A DNA stretch of 64,000 nucleotides from Aliidongia dinghuensis (GCF_014643535.1 NZ_BMJQ01000007.1:124001-188000), one strand, 5' to 3'; positions 7,258-15,346 are shown, counted from the stretch's first letter. Translations and numbers: made by a program. The notes: generated by a model from the sequence alone, not told the origin.

Positions 7258-8273
7258 CCGATCGTCTCCGCCATCAGCTCTTTGAGCCGCCCGCCGTCGA
7301 GCCAGTCCTCGTTGGTGTCGGAGGCGTAGCGGAAGCCTTCCGCGACCGACTTGGCGCCGGATTTCAGATAGGTCTCGCGCTGCCAGAAACTGAAGGCCGG
7401 CTCGATGACGAAGCGATCGGGCAGTTGCAGCGTCATGCGCGAATCGTCGTCCGTCACCATCACCTCGTGCAGCTTCTCGCCCGGCCGGATGCCGATCTCC
7501 CTGAGCGGCAGGTGCGGCGCCAGGCAGGCGGCGAGGTCGGTGATGCGCATGCTCGGGATCTTGGGCACGAAGATCTCCCCGCCGTGCATCATGGCAATCG
7601 ACGAGGCGACGAAATCGACGCCCTGCTGCAGTGTGATCCAGAAGCGCGTCATGCGCCGGTCGGTGACCGGCAGGTGATCGGCACCCTCGGCGATGAGGCG
7701 CATGAAGAACGGGATGACGCTGCCGCGCGAGCCCACCACGTTGCCGTAGCGCACGACCGAGAACCGCGTGCCGATCGAGCCCGAGAGGTTGTTGGCCGCG
7801 ACGAAGATCTTGTCGGAGGCGAGCTTGGTGGCGCCGTAGAGATTGATCGGGTTGGCGGCCTTGTCGGTCGAGAGCGCCAGCACCTTCTCGACGCCATTGT
7901 CGAGCGCGGCGTGGACCACGTTCTCGGCGCCGAGGATGTTCGTGCGGATGCATTCGAACGGGTTGTATTCCGCTGCCGGCACCTGCTTCAGCGCCGCCGT
8001 ATGTACGATGACGTCGGTCTCGCGGGCGGCGAGCCGCAGGCGCTGGCTGTCGCGGACGTCGCCGATGAAGAAGCGCAGGAAGGGGCTGTACTCCTTCAGC
8101 TCCTGCTGCATCTCATACTGCTTGAACTCGTCGCGCGAGTAGATCGCGACGCGCCGCACCTTCGAGCGTGCCAGAAGGGTCTTGATGAAGCGTTTGCCGA
8201 AGGTACCCGTGCCGCCGGTAACCATCACCGACTTGTTGTCGAACTGGCGATATGGATCGGACGCTGCCGACAT
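7254..8273 (-). CDS. pseB: UDP-N-acetylglucosamine 4,6-dehydratase (inverting) PseB
   Basis: First enzyme of pseudaminic acid biosynthesis; an extended SDR of 339 residues. The NAD(P)-binding motif is TGGTGTFGK (19-27). The PseB-type catalytic region is TDKAANPINLYGATK (136-150), with Asp137, Lys138, Tyr146 and Lys150. A TTG 15 bp upstream would add five residues, but GGGAAAG (8280-8286) lies 6 bp before the ATG at 8273 and decides the start. It overlaps pseC by 4 bp, so translation is probably coupled. Its position among hook genes indicates flagellin glycosylation. Confidence 0.92.
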   Translation of the reverse strand: MSAASDPYRQFDNKSVMVTGGTGTFGKRFIKTLLARSKVRRVAIYSRDEFKQYEMQQELKEYSPFLRFFIGDVRDSQRLRLAARETDVIVHTAALKQVPAAEYNPFECIRTNILGAENVVHAALDNGVEKVLALSTDKAANPINLYGATKLASDKIFVAANNLSGSIGTRFSVVRYGNVVGSRGSVIPFFMRLIAEGADHLPVTDRRMTRFWITLQQGVDFVASSIAMMHGGEIFVPKIPSMRITDLAACLAPHLPLREIGIRPGEKLHEVMVTDDDSRMTLQLPDRFVIEPAFSFWQRETYLKSGAKSVAEGFRYASDTNEDWLDGGRLKELMAETIG

Positions 8274-8353
8274 CAACTGCTTTCCCAACTGGACTCGAAC
8301 CCTTGGCTCCGAGTGTTGCCTGACAGGGTTAAAACTTCACTTCCGACCCGACG

Positions 8354-9439
8354 CTACTTCAAATAGTTGAGCAGGGTCTCGTTCAGGACCGACGAGACGA
8401 CCTTGTAGCTGCCTTCGAGCTGGGTCTGGGCCGCGGAAAGTTCGGTCGCAACGGTGGCGGGATCGACCTGGGTGATCGTGGTGATCTGGGATTGTAGCGT
8501 CGCAAGTGTCTGATTGTGAACAGTATTGGCGTTGGCGACAAGCGTTTCGGCCGTGCCGTTCGAGTCATGCAGCCCCTGGATGCCGGTCTCGCTCGTGCCC
8601 GGCGTCCCGCTGAGGGCGGCCTGGACCTCGCTTGCGGCCTGCTGGATATAGGCCTGCTGGTTGGCGCCGGTCGAGGTCGTGGCGGCCTGCGCGCATTGCA
8701 GGGCATAGACCAGGTGCTGGAATGCCACGTTGTTCGAGCTGACGCCGTAGTTGATCTGCTGATTGGTGGCGATGGTCGTCGTCTGGCTCTGATAGGTCTG
8801 CGTCGCCGCGGTGAGCTGGGCCGCGGTCGGCGTTGCCGAATTGAGCGTCGCCGCCTGGGTGTCGTAGGGCGGCAGCGGCAGGGTCGCCGGCACCGTTTGC
8901 GGCGTGGGCAGCGGCACCTGGGCCACGGTCAGCGGCGTCACGGTCGGCGTGGTGCTGGGCGGCACCGCCGGCACGATCGCCGGGGTCGGCAGCGTGCTGA
9001 GGTTGCCGACCGGCTGCGTCGTATAGCGCGTGCCGCCGTAGAGGAAGCGGCCGCCGACCTGGGTGTTGAGCGTGGCGGCGACGTCGACCTGCAGGCCCGA
9101 CACCAGCGCCTTCAGGTTCGACACCGCGCTCGGGTCGGTCACGGTGAAGGCGTCGAGCGAGCCGATGAGCTTGGTCGCGTCGCTCGACAGCTGGCTCAGC
9201 GACTGGTCGTAGGCGGAAAGATACGTGCTCGTCTGCGTGTTGTTCGCGACGTAGCTCTTCTCGGTCGATTGTGCGCTCTGGAGATTGAGCAGCTGGTTCG
9301 CCTGGGTGCCGTAGCCTGAAAGGCTTTCGGACTTCTGGCTGGTGTCGACCTGGTAGGTGAGCTTCGCGATGCGGTCCTGCTCGGTCTGCACCAGGTTGAT
9401 GTTCTGCAGGAAGCTGCTGAGGGTGCTGATGGCGCTCAT
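8354..9439 (-). CDS. flgL: Flagellar hook-filament junction protein FlgL
   Basis: Hook-associated protein 3, 361 residues, joining hook to filament. N- and C-terminal coiled-coil regions follow the flagellin/FlgL pattern, and GGRFLYGGTRYTTQPV (129-144) is the typical FlgL segment. Unusually, residues about 148-193 are almost entirely Pro, Thr, Val, Ala and Leu, which replaces or interrupts the variable surface domain and makes the protein longer than the usual length of about 300. It lies 20 bp downstream of flgK, in the same transcription unit. Confidence 0.88.
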   Translation of the reverse strand: MSAISTLSSFLQNINLVQTEQDRIAKLTYQVDTSQKSESLSGYGTQANQLLNLQSAQSTEKSYVANNTQTSTYLSAYDQSLSQLSSDATKLIGSLDAFTVTDPSAVSNLKALVSGLQVDVAATLNTQVGGRFLYGGTRYTTQPVGNLSTLPTPAIVPAVPPSTTPTVTPLTVAQVPLPTPQTVPATLPLPPYDTQAATLNSATPTAAQLTAATQTYQSQTTTIATNQQINYGVSSNNVAFQHLVYALQCAQAATTSTGANQQAYIQQAASEVQAALSGTPGTSETGIQGLHDSNGTAETLVANANTVHNQTLATLQSQITTITQVDPATVATELSAAQTQLEGSYKVVSSVLNETLLNYLK

Positions 9440-9459
9440 CGGAACGTCTCCTCTCGCCC

Positions 9460-11265
9460 TTATGCGCCGCCGACCGCGGTCAGCAGCGTGGTTTCCAGCT
9501 CCTGCACGGTCGAGATGATCTTGGCGGCCGCCGAATAGGCGTTCTGCAACGCGACCAGCTGGGCGAGCTGCTGGTCGGTCGATACGCCGGTCACGTTGCG
9601 ATAGGCCTGTTGTGCCGCCGTGGTGTTGGCCGCGGCCGTGGTCTGGTCGCTGGTCGCCTGGGCTGCCCGGCCGCTCTGGTCGGAGGCAGCCGCGTTCACC
9701 TGGGAGAGCGCGGTATAGGCTGTCGGGCCCGAGGTGAATTCCGTCGCGACGGTGATGGCGGCGGCCTGCTTCACGGTCGAGGTGCCGTTCACGAGCGCCG
9801 AATTGACCTGCAGATTGAAGACGTCGGAGCTCGTGCCCGACGCATTGCCGCCGAAGGTGAAGAACGAGCTCGCGAGCTCGCCGGCGTTGGTCGGCGACGC
9901 GTTGTCGTAGGCGGTCTGGAAGGCGGTCGAGCCGGTCGAGGAATAGAACAGGTCGGCGATGCTGTTCAGCTGGTTCGTCAGCTGAAACAGGGGGGCGGCG
10001 CCGGGGCCGCCGCTCGTCGTGGCCGCGACCGACTGCAGGCCGGCCGCGGCACTGCTGGCCGTGGTCGCCGGGCTGGTCGAGGCGGGCGGCAGCAGGCTGT
10101 TGATCGAGGTGCCGCTCGACTGATCGTAGATCGTGTTGCTGGTCGGATCATAGGCCAGCTGGTTGAAGCTGGTCGCGGTCGTGAGCTGGAGCCCGGCCGG
10201 CGTCGAGACCGAGACGGTGCCGTTCGTGTTGGTCGTGACGACGGTCGCGGTCGGCAGTTGGGCCTGGATGGCCGCGACATCGGCGGCCTGCTGGGCGACC
10301 TGGGCCGCGGTCGCCGGCACCGAGGGGGTCGCCGCGTAATTGGCGGCGATCGTCGCATTGAGCGCGCCCAACTGGGCGAGCGGCGAGTTGACGGCACCCA
10401 CGAAGGCGTTGATCTGGTTGATGCCCGTCGGGTCGCTCGCCAGGATGCCGATCTCGGCGCCGATCTGGCCCGACGTGAGCGCGCCATTGAGCGACGTCTT
10501 GTTCGGATCGTTCGTGGCATAGAACGTATCGCTGGTCGCGTCGTAGCTGAACGACGTGGCGTTCTGCTGCACGAGCGCCACGCCCGACGGCGTCGTCAGG
10601 TAGACCGTGCCGTCGCTGTTCTGTTGCTGCTGGATCGGCACGAGGCCGGCGACCGTCGTGATCAGCTGGTCGCGCGCATCCTGGAGCGAGGTCGTGTCCT
10701 GGCCGGCATGCTTGCCGCTCGCGATCTGGGCATTGAGGGTCGCGATCTGGCTCAGGGACGTGTTGAGCGTGTTGACGTCGGTGCCGAGCTGGGTCTTGAC
10801 CTGGCTCTGGAGCTTCGCCACGCCGTGGGCGACCGTCTGCAGGGTCTGGACCAGCGATTGCGCACTGGTGATGACCTGCTGCTGGGTCGTCTTGTCCTCC
10901 GGCGTCGCCTGCAGTGCCTGCCAGGCGTTCTGGAACGCCTGCATGGCCGAGGTCAGCACGGGTGAGTTGGTCGACGAGCCCGTCAGCTGCTCCAGCTGGG
11001 TATAGAGCTGGTTGATCGTCGTCTTGGCCGCGGAATCCGTGACATTGTTCAGATAGTTGGCCTGCAGCGTGCCGTCGACCGCCCGCTGCACGTCGACGAC
11101 TTCGTTGCCGCCGCCGTTCTGCTGCGTTTTGTCGATGACGACGGCGCTGCGCTGCGAATAGTTCGGGTTCTGCGCGTTGCCGATGTTCGAAGACACGACG
11201 TTGATCTGCGCCTGCGAGTTGAGCAGGGCATTCGTCGCGTTGCTGAGGATCGACAAGAGCGACAT
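9460..11265 (-). CDS. flgK: Flagellar hook-associated protein FlgK
   Basis: Hook-associated protein 1, 601 residues. The N-terminal rod/hook signature is LNSQAQINVVSSNIGNAQNP (residues 16-35). The C-terminus has the matching D0 helix (LVALQNAYSAAAKIISTVQE). The central part is a long Ala/Thr/Ser-rich surface domain. Order flgE-flgK-flgL with short spacers is the conserved late-hook arrangement. Export is by the flagellar type III apparatus without a cleaved signal. Confidence 0.95.
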   Translation of the reverse strand: MSLLSILSNATNALLNSQAQINVVSSNIGNAQNPNYSQRSAVVIDKTQQNGGGNEVVDVQRAVDGTLQANYLNNVTDSAAKTTINQLYTQLEQLTGSSTNSPVLTSAMQAFQNAWQALQATPEDKTTQQQVITSAQSLVQTLQTVAHGVAKLQSQVKTQLGTDVNTLNTSLSQIATLNAQIASGKHAGQDTTSLQDARDQLITTVAGLVPIQQQQNSDGTVYLTTPSGVALVQQNATSFSYDATSDTFYATNDPNKTSLNGALTSGQIGAEIGILASDPTGINQINAFVGAVNSPLAQLGALNATIAANYAATPSVPATAAQVAQQAADVAAIQAQLPTATVVTTNTNGTVSVSTPAGLQLTTATSFNQLAYDPTSNTIYDQSSGTSINSLLPPASTSPATTASSAAAGLQSVAATTSGGPGAAPLFQLTNQLNSIADLFYSSTGSTAFQTAYDNASPTNAGELASSFFTFGGNASGTSSDVFNLQVNSALVNGTSTVKQAAAITVATEFTSGPTAYTALSQVNAAASDQSGRAAQATSDQTTAAANTTAAQQAYRNVTGVSTDQQLAQLVALQNAYSAAAKIISTVQELETTLLTAVGGA

Positions 11266-11295
11266 CGGGCGGGTTCCATGAGGACCAGGCCGGGG

Positions 11296-11320
11296 ACCGG
11301 ACGCGGCGTGCGCGTCCGGT
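11296..11320 (-). terminator. Intercistronic hairpin between flgE and flgK
   Basis: Perfect 10-bp stem ACCGGACGCG / CGCGTCCGGT with a 5-nt loop, in the 70-bp gap after the flgE stop codon. No poly-U follows on the minus strand. Such a structure could terminate part of the transcripts or protect the 3' end of flgE mRNA, giving more hook protein (about 120 subunits) than FlgK (about 11). Confidence 0.6.
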
Positions 11321-11335
11321 CACGGTTGGTCTGGG

Positions 11336-12709
11336 TTACTGGATGACGTTGATGATCGTCTGCAGCAGCTGGTTGTCGGTCGTGATGACCTTGGAGTTCG
11401 CCGAATAGACGTTCTGCGCGGTGATGAGCTTGGTGAACTCGCTCGCGATGTCGACGTTCGACTGCTCGAGCGTCGAGGACGAGATCGAGCCGGCACCATT
11501 GTCGTTCGCCTGCGACAGCTGGGCCGCCCCGCTTCCCTGGGTCGCGCTGAAGGCGCTGCCGTCGAGCCGCTGCAGCTGGTTCGGCGCGTTGAACTGGGCG
11601 ATCGGGATCTGGAAGTAGGTCAGCGACTGGCCGTTCGAATAGTTGAGCGCGACGTTGCCGTTGTTGTCGATCGACAGGCTCTGGAACGAGCCGCGGGGGA
11701 TGCCGTCCTGGACGATCGACGAGACGTTGACTTGGCTGTCGGCGAACTGGGTCAAGCCGGTGTCGACGCCGAACTGGCCGAAATTGAACGTCAGCGGCTG
11801 CGTGGCGGCGCCGATCGCGTACGGGATGGTGAAGGTCGCGGCCGTGCCGGTGGTGGCGGCCTGGGCGACACTGGTCGCCTGGGCCGGCACCGTCGTCTCG
11901 GTGATCGACGCGAGCGTGCCCGCGGCGGGCGTGTAGGTGCCGCCCGACGAGGTCGGATAGGTCGTCGTGCCGTCGCCGAACTTGAGCGTGAAGGTCGCGG
12001 CGGGATTGGTGGCGCCGGCGAGCGTGATCGACGCGGTCCAGGTGTTGGTCGCCGTGTGGTCGAACTGGATCGAGGCTTGGTGGGTATTGCCGAACGCATC
12101 GTAGAGCTGCTCGGACACCGGCGCCGGCGACGTGTAGTTGGTGGCACCCACTACCGGATAGGAGGACGGCAGGTTGGCGTTGAGCGTCACCTTCGTGGTC
12201 GCGACCGGATTGTCGAGGAGCTGCGTCACCTGGATCGGCACGGCCGAACCGTTGGCGTTGTTCACCACGTTGGTCTGCGGATTGACCGCGTAGCCTTCGA
12301 GGTAATAGCCCGCACCGTTGACCAGGTAGCCCTGGTTGTTGATCTGGAAATCGCCGCGCCGGGTGTAGTAGTTCGATGACGCAAACTGCGAGCCCGTCGC
12401 GGTGCCGGCGGTGGTCGACGGCGGCGCCTTCACCTGGAAGAAGCCGTTGCCGGAAATGGCAAGGTCGGTCGAGTACTGGGCCGAAACCAGGTTGCCCGCG
12501 AGCGAGTTCTCGTAGACCGGCTTGGCCAGCACGCCGCCCGGCTGATTGAAGTTCTGGTTCGAATCCGTCACCAGGTTCTCGAAGCTGGTGCCGATTTCCT
12601 TGAAGCCCACGGTTTGCGCGTTGGCGACGTTGTCGGAGATGTTTCCGATCGCGGATTGCTGGGCATTCAAGCCGCTGACGGCCGTCGTCAGGCTGCTGAA
12701 CAAACTCAT
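11336..12709 (-). CDS. flgE: Flagellar hook protein FlgE
   Basis: Structural subunit of the hook, 457 residues. The N-terminus has the rod/hook signature SLTTAVSGLNAQQSAIGNIS, then ANAQTVGFKE. The C-terminus ends with the family block IASEFTKLITAQNVYSANSK and TTDNQLLQTIINVIQ. The start is fixed by GGAGG a few bases upstream. A near-consensus sigma-54 promoter lies 40-55 bp upstream, making flgE the first gene of the minus-strand flagellar operon flgE-flgK-flgL, probably continuing into pseB-pseC-flaF. Confidence 0.95.
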   Translation of the reverse strand: MSLFSSLTTAVSGLNAQQSAIGNISDNVANAQTVGFKEIGTSFENLVTDSNQNFNQPGGVLAKPVYENSLAGNLVSAQYSTDLAISGNGFFQVKAPPSTTAGTATGSQFASSNYYTRRGDFQINNQGYLVNGAGYYLEGYAVNPQTNVVNNANGSAVPIQVTQLLDNPVATTKVTLNANLPSSYPVVGATNYTSPAPVSEQLYDAFGNTHQASIQFDHTATNTWTASITLAGATNPAATFTLKFGDGTTTYPTSSGGTYTPAAGTLASITETTVPAQATSVAQAATTGTAATFTIPYAIGAATQPLTFNFGQFGVDTGLTQFADSQVNVSSIVQDGIPRGSFQSLSIDNNGNVALNYSNGQSLTYFQIPIAQFNAPNQLQRLDGSAFSATQGSGAAQLSQANDNGAGSISSSTLEQSNVDIASEFTKLITAQNVYSANSKVITTDNQLLQTIINVIQ

Positions 12710-12749
12710 GGAGTGCCTCCGGGCTGGCGGATTTGGTCGCAAAGCCCGA

Positions 12750-12765
12750 CGCAAGCACCGTTCCA
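12750..12765 (-). promoter_or_regulatory. Sigma-54 (RpoN) promoter of flgE
   Basis: On the minus strand the sequence TGGAACGGTGCTTGCG matches the sigma-54 consensus TGGCACG-N4-TTGC at all but one position of the two conserved blocks, with the required GG-N10-GC spacing. The start point would be near 12739, leaving a leader of about 30 nt to flgE. This agrees with RpoN- and FlbD-dependent hook gene expression known in Alphaproteobacteria. Confidence 0.82.
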
Positions 12766-12828
12766 GCCCCTATGGCCTTTGTTTTTCAATGTGTTATTCT
12801 GATCGAACCTGACGGGAAGCCGAATTTG

Positions 12829-12847
12829 CCCGGCAAAAGCTGCCGGG
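12829..12847. other. Hairpin in the flgE-flbT intergenic region
   Basis: Perfect 7-bp stem CCCGGCA / TGCCGGG with loop AAAGC, 120 bp upstream of flbT. It could lie in the flbT leader. No clear -35/-10 pair for flbT was found around it; the best -10-like hexamer is TACAAT at 12903-12908 without a matching -35. Confidence 0.4.
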
Positions 12848-12966
12848 TGAGCCGTCTCGGGCGTGGCGGTTCTTGCCGGCTCGCATCTCCGCCGGGATCG
12901 GGTACAATCGGGCTCGACACCGGCCTAAATGCCAGTCTTGTCACGTCCTGCGTTTCGAGGAATCCG

Positions 12967-13482
12967 ATGCCTCTTTCCATTCCGCTGCCGGCCGGCGCCA
13001 AAATCATCATCAATGGCGCCGTGATCGAGAACAGCGGCTCGGCGAACATTTCGCTCACGGTGCACAACAAGGCCAACATCCTGCGCGACAAGGATGTGCT
13101 GACCCAGCCCGAAGCCAATACGCCGGCCAAGGAAATCTACCACGCCATCCAGAACGCCTATCTGTTCGAGAGCAATCGCGGGGAGTGGGAAACGATCAGT
13201 GCAGCGCTCATGGAGCGTTTCGCTGTGGCTTGGCCGAGTGCGGCGCCGATCATCGCGCACCTGCGCGAGCTCATGGCCGAGGACAAGCTCTATAATGCGC
13301 TCCGCGCCTCGCGCCGCCTGATCGCGCTCGAGGCGGGCGAGCCGATCGAGGCGGTAGCCCATCCGGGCGAGATCTATACCGAGCACAAGGCGCCTCGCGT
13401 CGACCGGAACAAGGAGATCGGTCGGATCAAGGGCAAGATCGCCGAGCTGGAACGGCGCATCGCCGCGATCGACGAGCACTGA
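12967..13482 (+). CDS. flbT: Flagellar biosynthesis repressor FlbT
   Basis: FlbT family, 171 residues. FlbT binds the flagellin mRNA leader and limits its translation until the hook is finished. Conserved blocks are LPAGAKIIINGAVIEN (7-22), the hydrophobic strand NISLTVHNKA, ILRDKDV and TPAKEIYHAIQNAYLF. The C-terminal third is charged and probably helical. The gene is divergent from flgE. Together with flaF at the far side of the island it gives the typical alphaproteobacterial FlaF/FlbT control pair. Confidence 0.93.
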   Translation: MPLSIPLPAGAKIIINGAVIENSGSANISLTVHNKANILRDKDVLTQPEANTPAKEIYHAIQNAYLFESNRGEWETISAALMERFAVAWPSAAPIIAHLRELMAEDKLYNALRASRRLIALEAGEPIEAVAHPGEIYTEHKAPRVDRNKEIGRIKGKIAELERRIAAIDEH

Positions 13483-13506
13483 GCGGCGGGGGGCTTGCCG
13501 GTGGCT

Positions 13507-13959
13507 ATGATCCGTCCTGACCGCGATACCGTGACGGTCGGCGTCGAAGCCAATCCGAGCCCCGCTGATGTCGCTGTCCTGGAACGCGGCCTCTTCGCTT
13601 TCGAGGAGGCGCGTTTGGGCGCGCCCGACCATGCGCATTTCGCGGTCTTCGCCCGGGGCGTCGACGGCCGCATCGAGGGCGGGGCGGATGGCCACGTCAT
13701 GTGGCGCCGGCTGTTCATCAAGACGCTGTGGATTGCCGAGGGGCGGCGCGGCCGCGGGCTCGGCCGGGAATTGATGCGGACGGTCGAGGAAGAGGCGCGC
13801 CTGCGCGGCTGCCGCAGCATCTGGCTCACGGCCCTGGGCGAGCCGGCGGCGGGTTTCTATCGTCGGCTGGACTATGTCGAGATCGGCGTCCTCGACGACT
13901 ATGTTCGCGGCCAGTCGCTCTACACGCTCCACAAGATCCTGGAGCCCACGCAGCGTTAA
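13507..13959 (+). CDS. GNAT family N-acetyltransferase
   Basis: Acetyltransferase of about 150 residues. The acetyl-CoA pyrophosphate-binding motif A is visible in IAEGRRGRGLGRELM (Q/RxxGxG/A pattern), preceded by the strand LFIKTLW and followed by EEARLRGCRSIWLTAL and the C-terminal FYRRLDY. Substrate cannot be read from the sequence. It begins about 25 bp after flbT and may be cotranscribed. GTG at 13501 is an alternative start, 7 bp after a run of G that could serve as a ribosome-binding site. Confidence 0.82.
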   Translation: MIRPDRDTVTVGVEANPSPADVAVLERGLFAFEEARLGAPDHAHFAVFARGVDGRIEGGADGHVMWRRLFIKTLWIAEGRRGRGLGRELMRTVEEEARLRGCRSIWLTALGEPAAGFYRRLDYVEIGVLDDYVRGQSLYTLHKILEPTQR

Positions 13960-13963
13960 GCGC

Positions 13964-14290
13964 TCAGTTGAGGCGCTGCTTCATCTGGTAGACGCCGTCG
14001 ACGAGCGGGCCGAAACGGTCGGCAAGTTCCGGATGGATGATGGGTTCGGCGTCTTCATCGACCACGAGGTTCTGCTCCGAAACATAGGCCAGATAATGGC
14101 CTTCGGTGCCGTCCTCGGCCAGGAGATGGTACCAGGGCTGATCCTTGCGCGGCCGGGTCGTGGCCACGCGCTCGTACCATTCGTCGCCGTTGCTGTAGAT
14201 CGGGTCGATGTCGACCACGACGCCACGGAGCGCGTGAAGGCGATGGCGCAGAATCTGGCCGATGGAGAATTTGGTGGTCGTAGGGACCAT
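13964..14290 (-). CDS. hspQ: Heat shock protein HspQ (YccV-like)
   Basis: A 108-residue HspQ/YccV family protein. The core KFSIGQILRHRLHALRGVVV, then DIDPIYS and PWYHLLAED, is collinear with E. coli HspQ, which binds hemimethylated DNA and acts as a specificity enhancer for Lon-mediated proteolysis. The closing residues VYQMKQRLN resemble the basic tail of family members. It is convergent with the acetyltransferase gene (4 bp gap) and stands alone on its strand. Confidence 0.88.
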   Translation of the reverse strand: MVPTTTKFSIGQILRHRLHALRGVVVDIDPIYSNGDEWYERVATTRPRKDQPWYHLLAEDGTEGHYLAYVSEQNLVVDEDAEPIIHPELADRFGPLVDGVYQMKQRLN

Positions 14291-14420
14291 TTCGGGGCCG
14301 ACGCAGTGCTAGAGACGAAGGGAACGGGGTACGCCACGGACATGGCCCCAAGCGGCACGGCGGTCAAGTGTCGAGATCCGGCAGGCATGTGAGGGCAGGG
14401 GTGCCCGATCCGAATGCAAA

Positions 14421-14444
14421 TGGGCCGGCCTTTCGGCCGGCCCA
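14421..14444 (-). terminator. Strong hairpin after the YXWGXW lipoprotein gene
   Basis: Perfect 10-bp stem TGGGCCGGCC / GGCCGGCCCA with a TTTC loop, starting 10 bp past the stop codon of the minus-strand lipoprotein gene. The run of T after the hairpin on that strand is short (TTTGCATT), so termination is probable but not ideal. Confidence 0.7.
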
Positions 14445-14454
14445 TCGTTCAAAC

Positions 14455-14829
14455 TCAGGCCCAATGGCCCTCGACGAAGAACCACTGGCCGCCGCGCTCG
14501 TCCCAATGCGGCGGGACCCAGCGCTCGAACCGCGCCGGCCGCTCGGCATATTGGCCCGGATGCCAGGCATATTCATGCCCGTCCCATCGCCAGTGGCCGG
14601 GCTGCCAGATCCAGCCGTTCGGCGGGCCGGCCGGCGGCGGCGGAATATATTCGACTGCCTGCGGCGGGGGCGGCGGCGGCTTGGGCGCCACGACGACCGC
14701 AGCCGGCGCCGGGCGTTGCACGACCACTTCGCGCTCGACGCAGCCGGCGGCGGGCAACGCGAATGCGATGGCGAGGGGCATCAGCAAAAATCGGGATGGG
14801 CGCAATTCGGATCCTCGGGACGAAGCCAT
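14455..14829 (-). CDS. YXWGXW-repeat lipoprotein
   Basis: Small secreted protein of 124 residues. Residues 1-30 form a signal peptide ending in LPAAGC, a lipobox-like site with Cys30. A Val/Ala/Pro linker including six consecutive prolines follows. The C-terminal part has repeated Trp-rich units: IWQPGHWRW (74-82), YAWHPGQY (87-94), WVPPHWDER (104-112) and WFFVEGHW (116-123), characteristic of the YXWGXW-repeat family. Function of the family is unknown. A start 14 codons further upstream (MSVFNRRRR) is possible. A strong hairpin follows the gene. Confidence 0.75.
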   Translation of the reverse strand: MASSRGSELRPSRFLLMPLAIAFALPAAGCVEREVVVQRPAPAAVVVAPKPPPPPPQAVEYIPPPPAGPPNGWIWQPGHWRWDGHEYAWHPGQYAERPARFERWVPPHWDERGGQWFFVEGHWA

Positions 14830-15346
14830 GAAGAAGCGGCAGAGCCGCCGCCGTCGGTTGAACACCGACATATCATGATACGTTCCCGAGCCGGATCGGC
14901 ATCCCCGCCCTGGTTGCGCCGGGTACCCCGCTGGGGTGAAGACCTCGTTCGGGATGGCGGCCCACGACCCGCGTGGGTCGTTCATGCCGAATTTCGCCAA
15001 TCCTGAAACCGGTCGTTCCTTCCGTTGACGTCCCGACTGCACGGCGCCCGTTGTGGCCGTTGCCGAGCATGCATTGACCGCTCCGGAGCGGTCATTCGGC
15101 TGACGCCATTTTCTCCAGCGCTCTCGACCTGAGAGCGCCTGCAGCGCGCAGGAAGATCCGGCGCAAGGGCGAGCAGTCTCGCCAGGAACTACCCATTCAA
15201 TTGGCGAACAGGCCCGGCAGCGGGAGGGCAAGGTCAACTTCGGCGGGCACGGCGCTCCGGAACCAGCAGGTTCGGCCGGGGAAAGTGGCGTCTTTGGAAT
15301 CCGCCAAGATCTGGCTCTTTAGCTAGTGAAGGTCGGTCGATATCGA
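14830..15346. other. Gene-free stretch with two palindromes
   Basis: In 517 bp between the lipoprotein gene and the RND permease no credible gene was found. It contains a hairpin ACGACCC-GCGT-GGGTCGT (14964-14981) and a perfect 20-bp palindrome TGACCGCTCCGGAGCGGTCA (15075-15094). Composition and scattered short open frames suggest decayed sequence rather than a promoter region for either neighbour, since only the lipoprotein gene starts here. Confidence 0.55.
15075..15094. repeat. Perfect 20-bp palindrome
   Basis: TGACCGCTCC followed by its exact reverse complement GGAGCGGTCA. It is 245 bp from the lipoprotein start and downstream of the RND permease, so an operator role is doubtful; a remnant of a dispersed element is as likely. 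Confidence 0.7.

Noticed and set aside
6007..7953. A 648-residue reading for the aminotransferase
   Set aside because: The first ~230 residues are Arg-rich and antiframe to pseB; the true start is the ATG overlapping the pseB stop.
12813..12830. Sigma-54-like site before flbT (GG...TTGC)
   Set aside because: The spacing between GG and GC is 11 instead of the strictly required 10, so it should not be functional.
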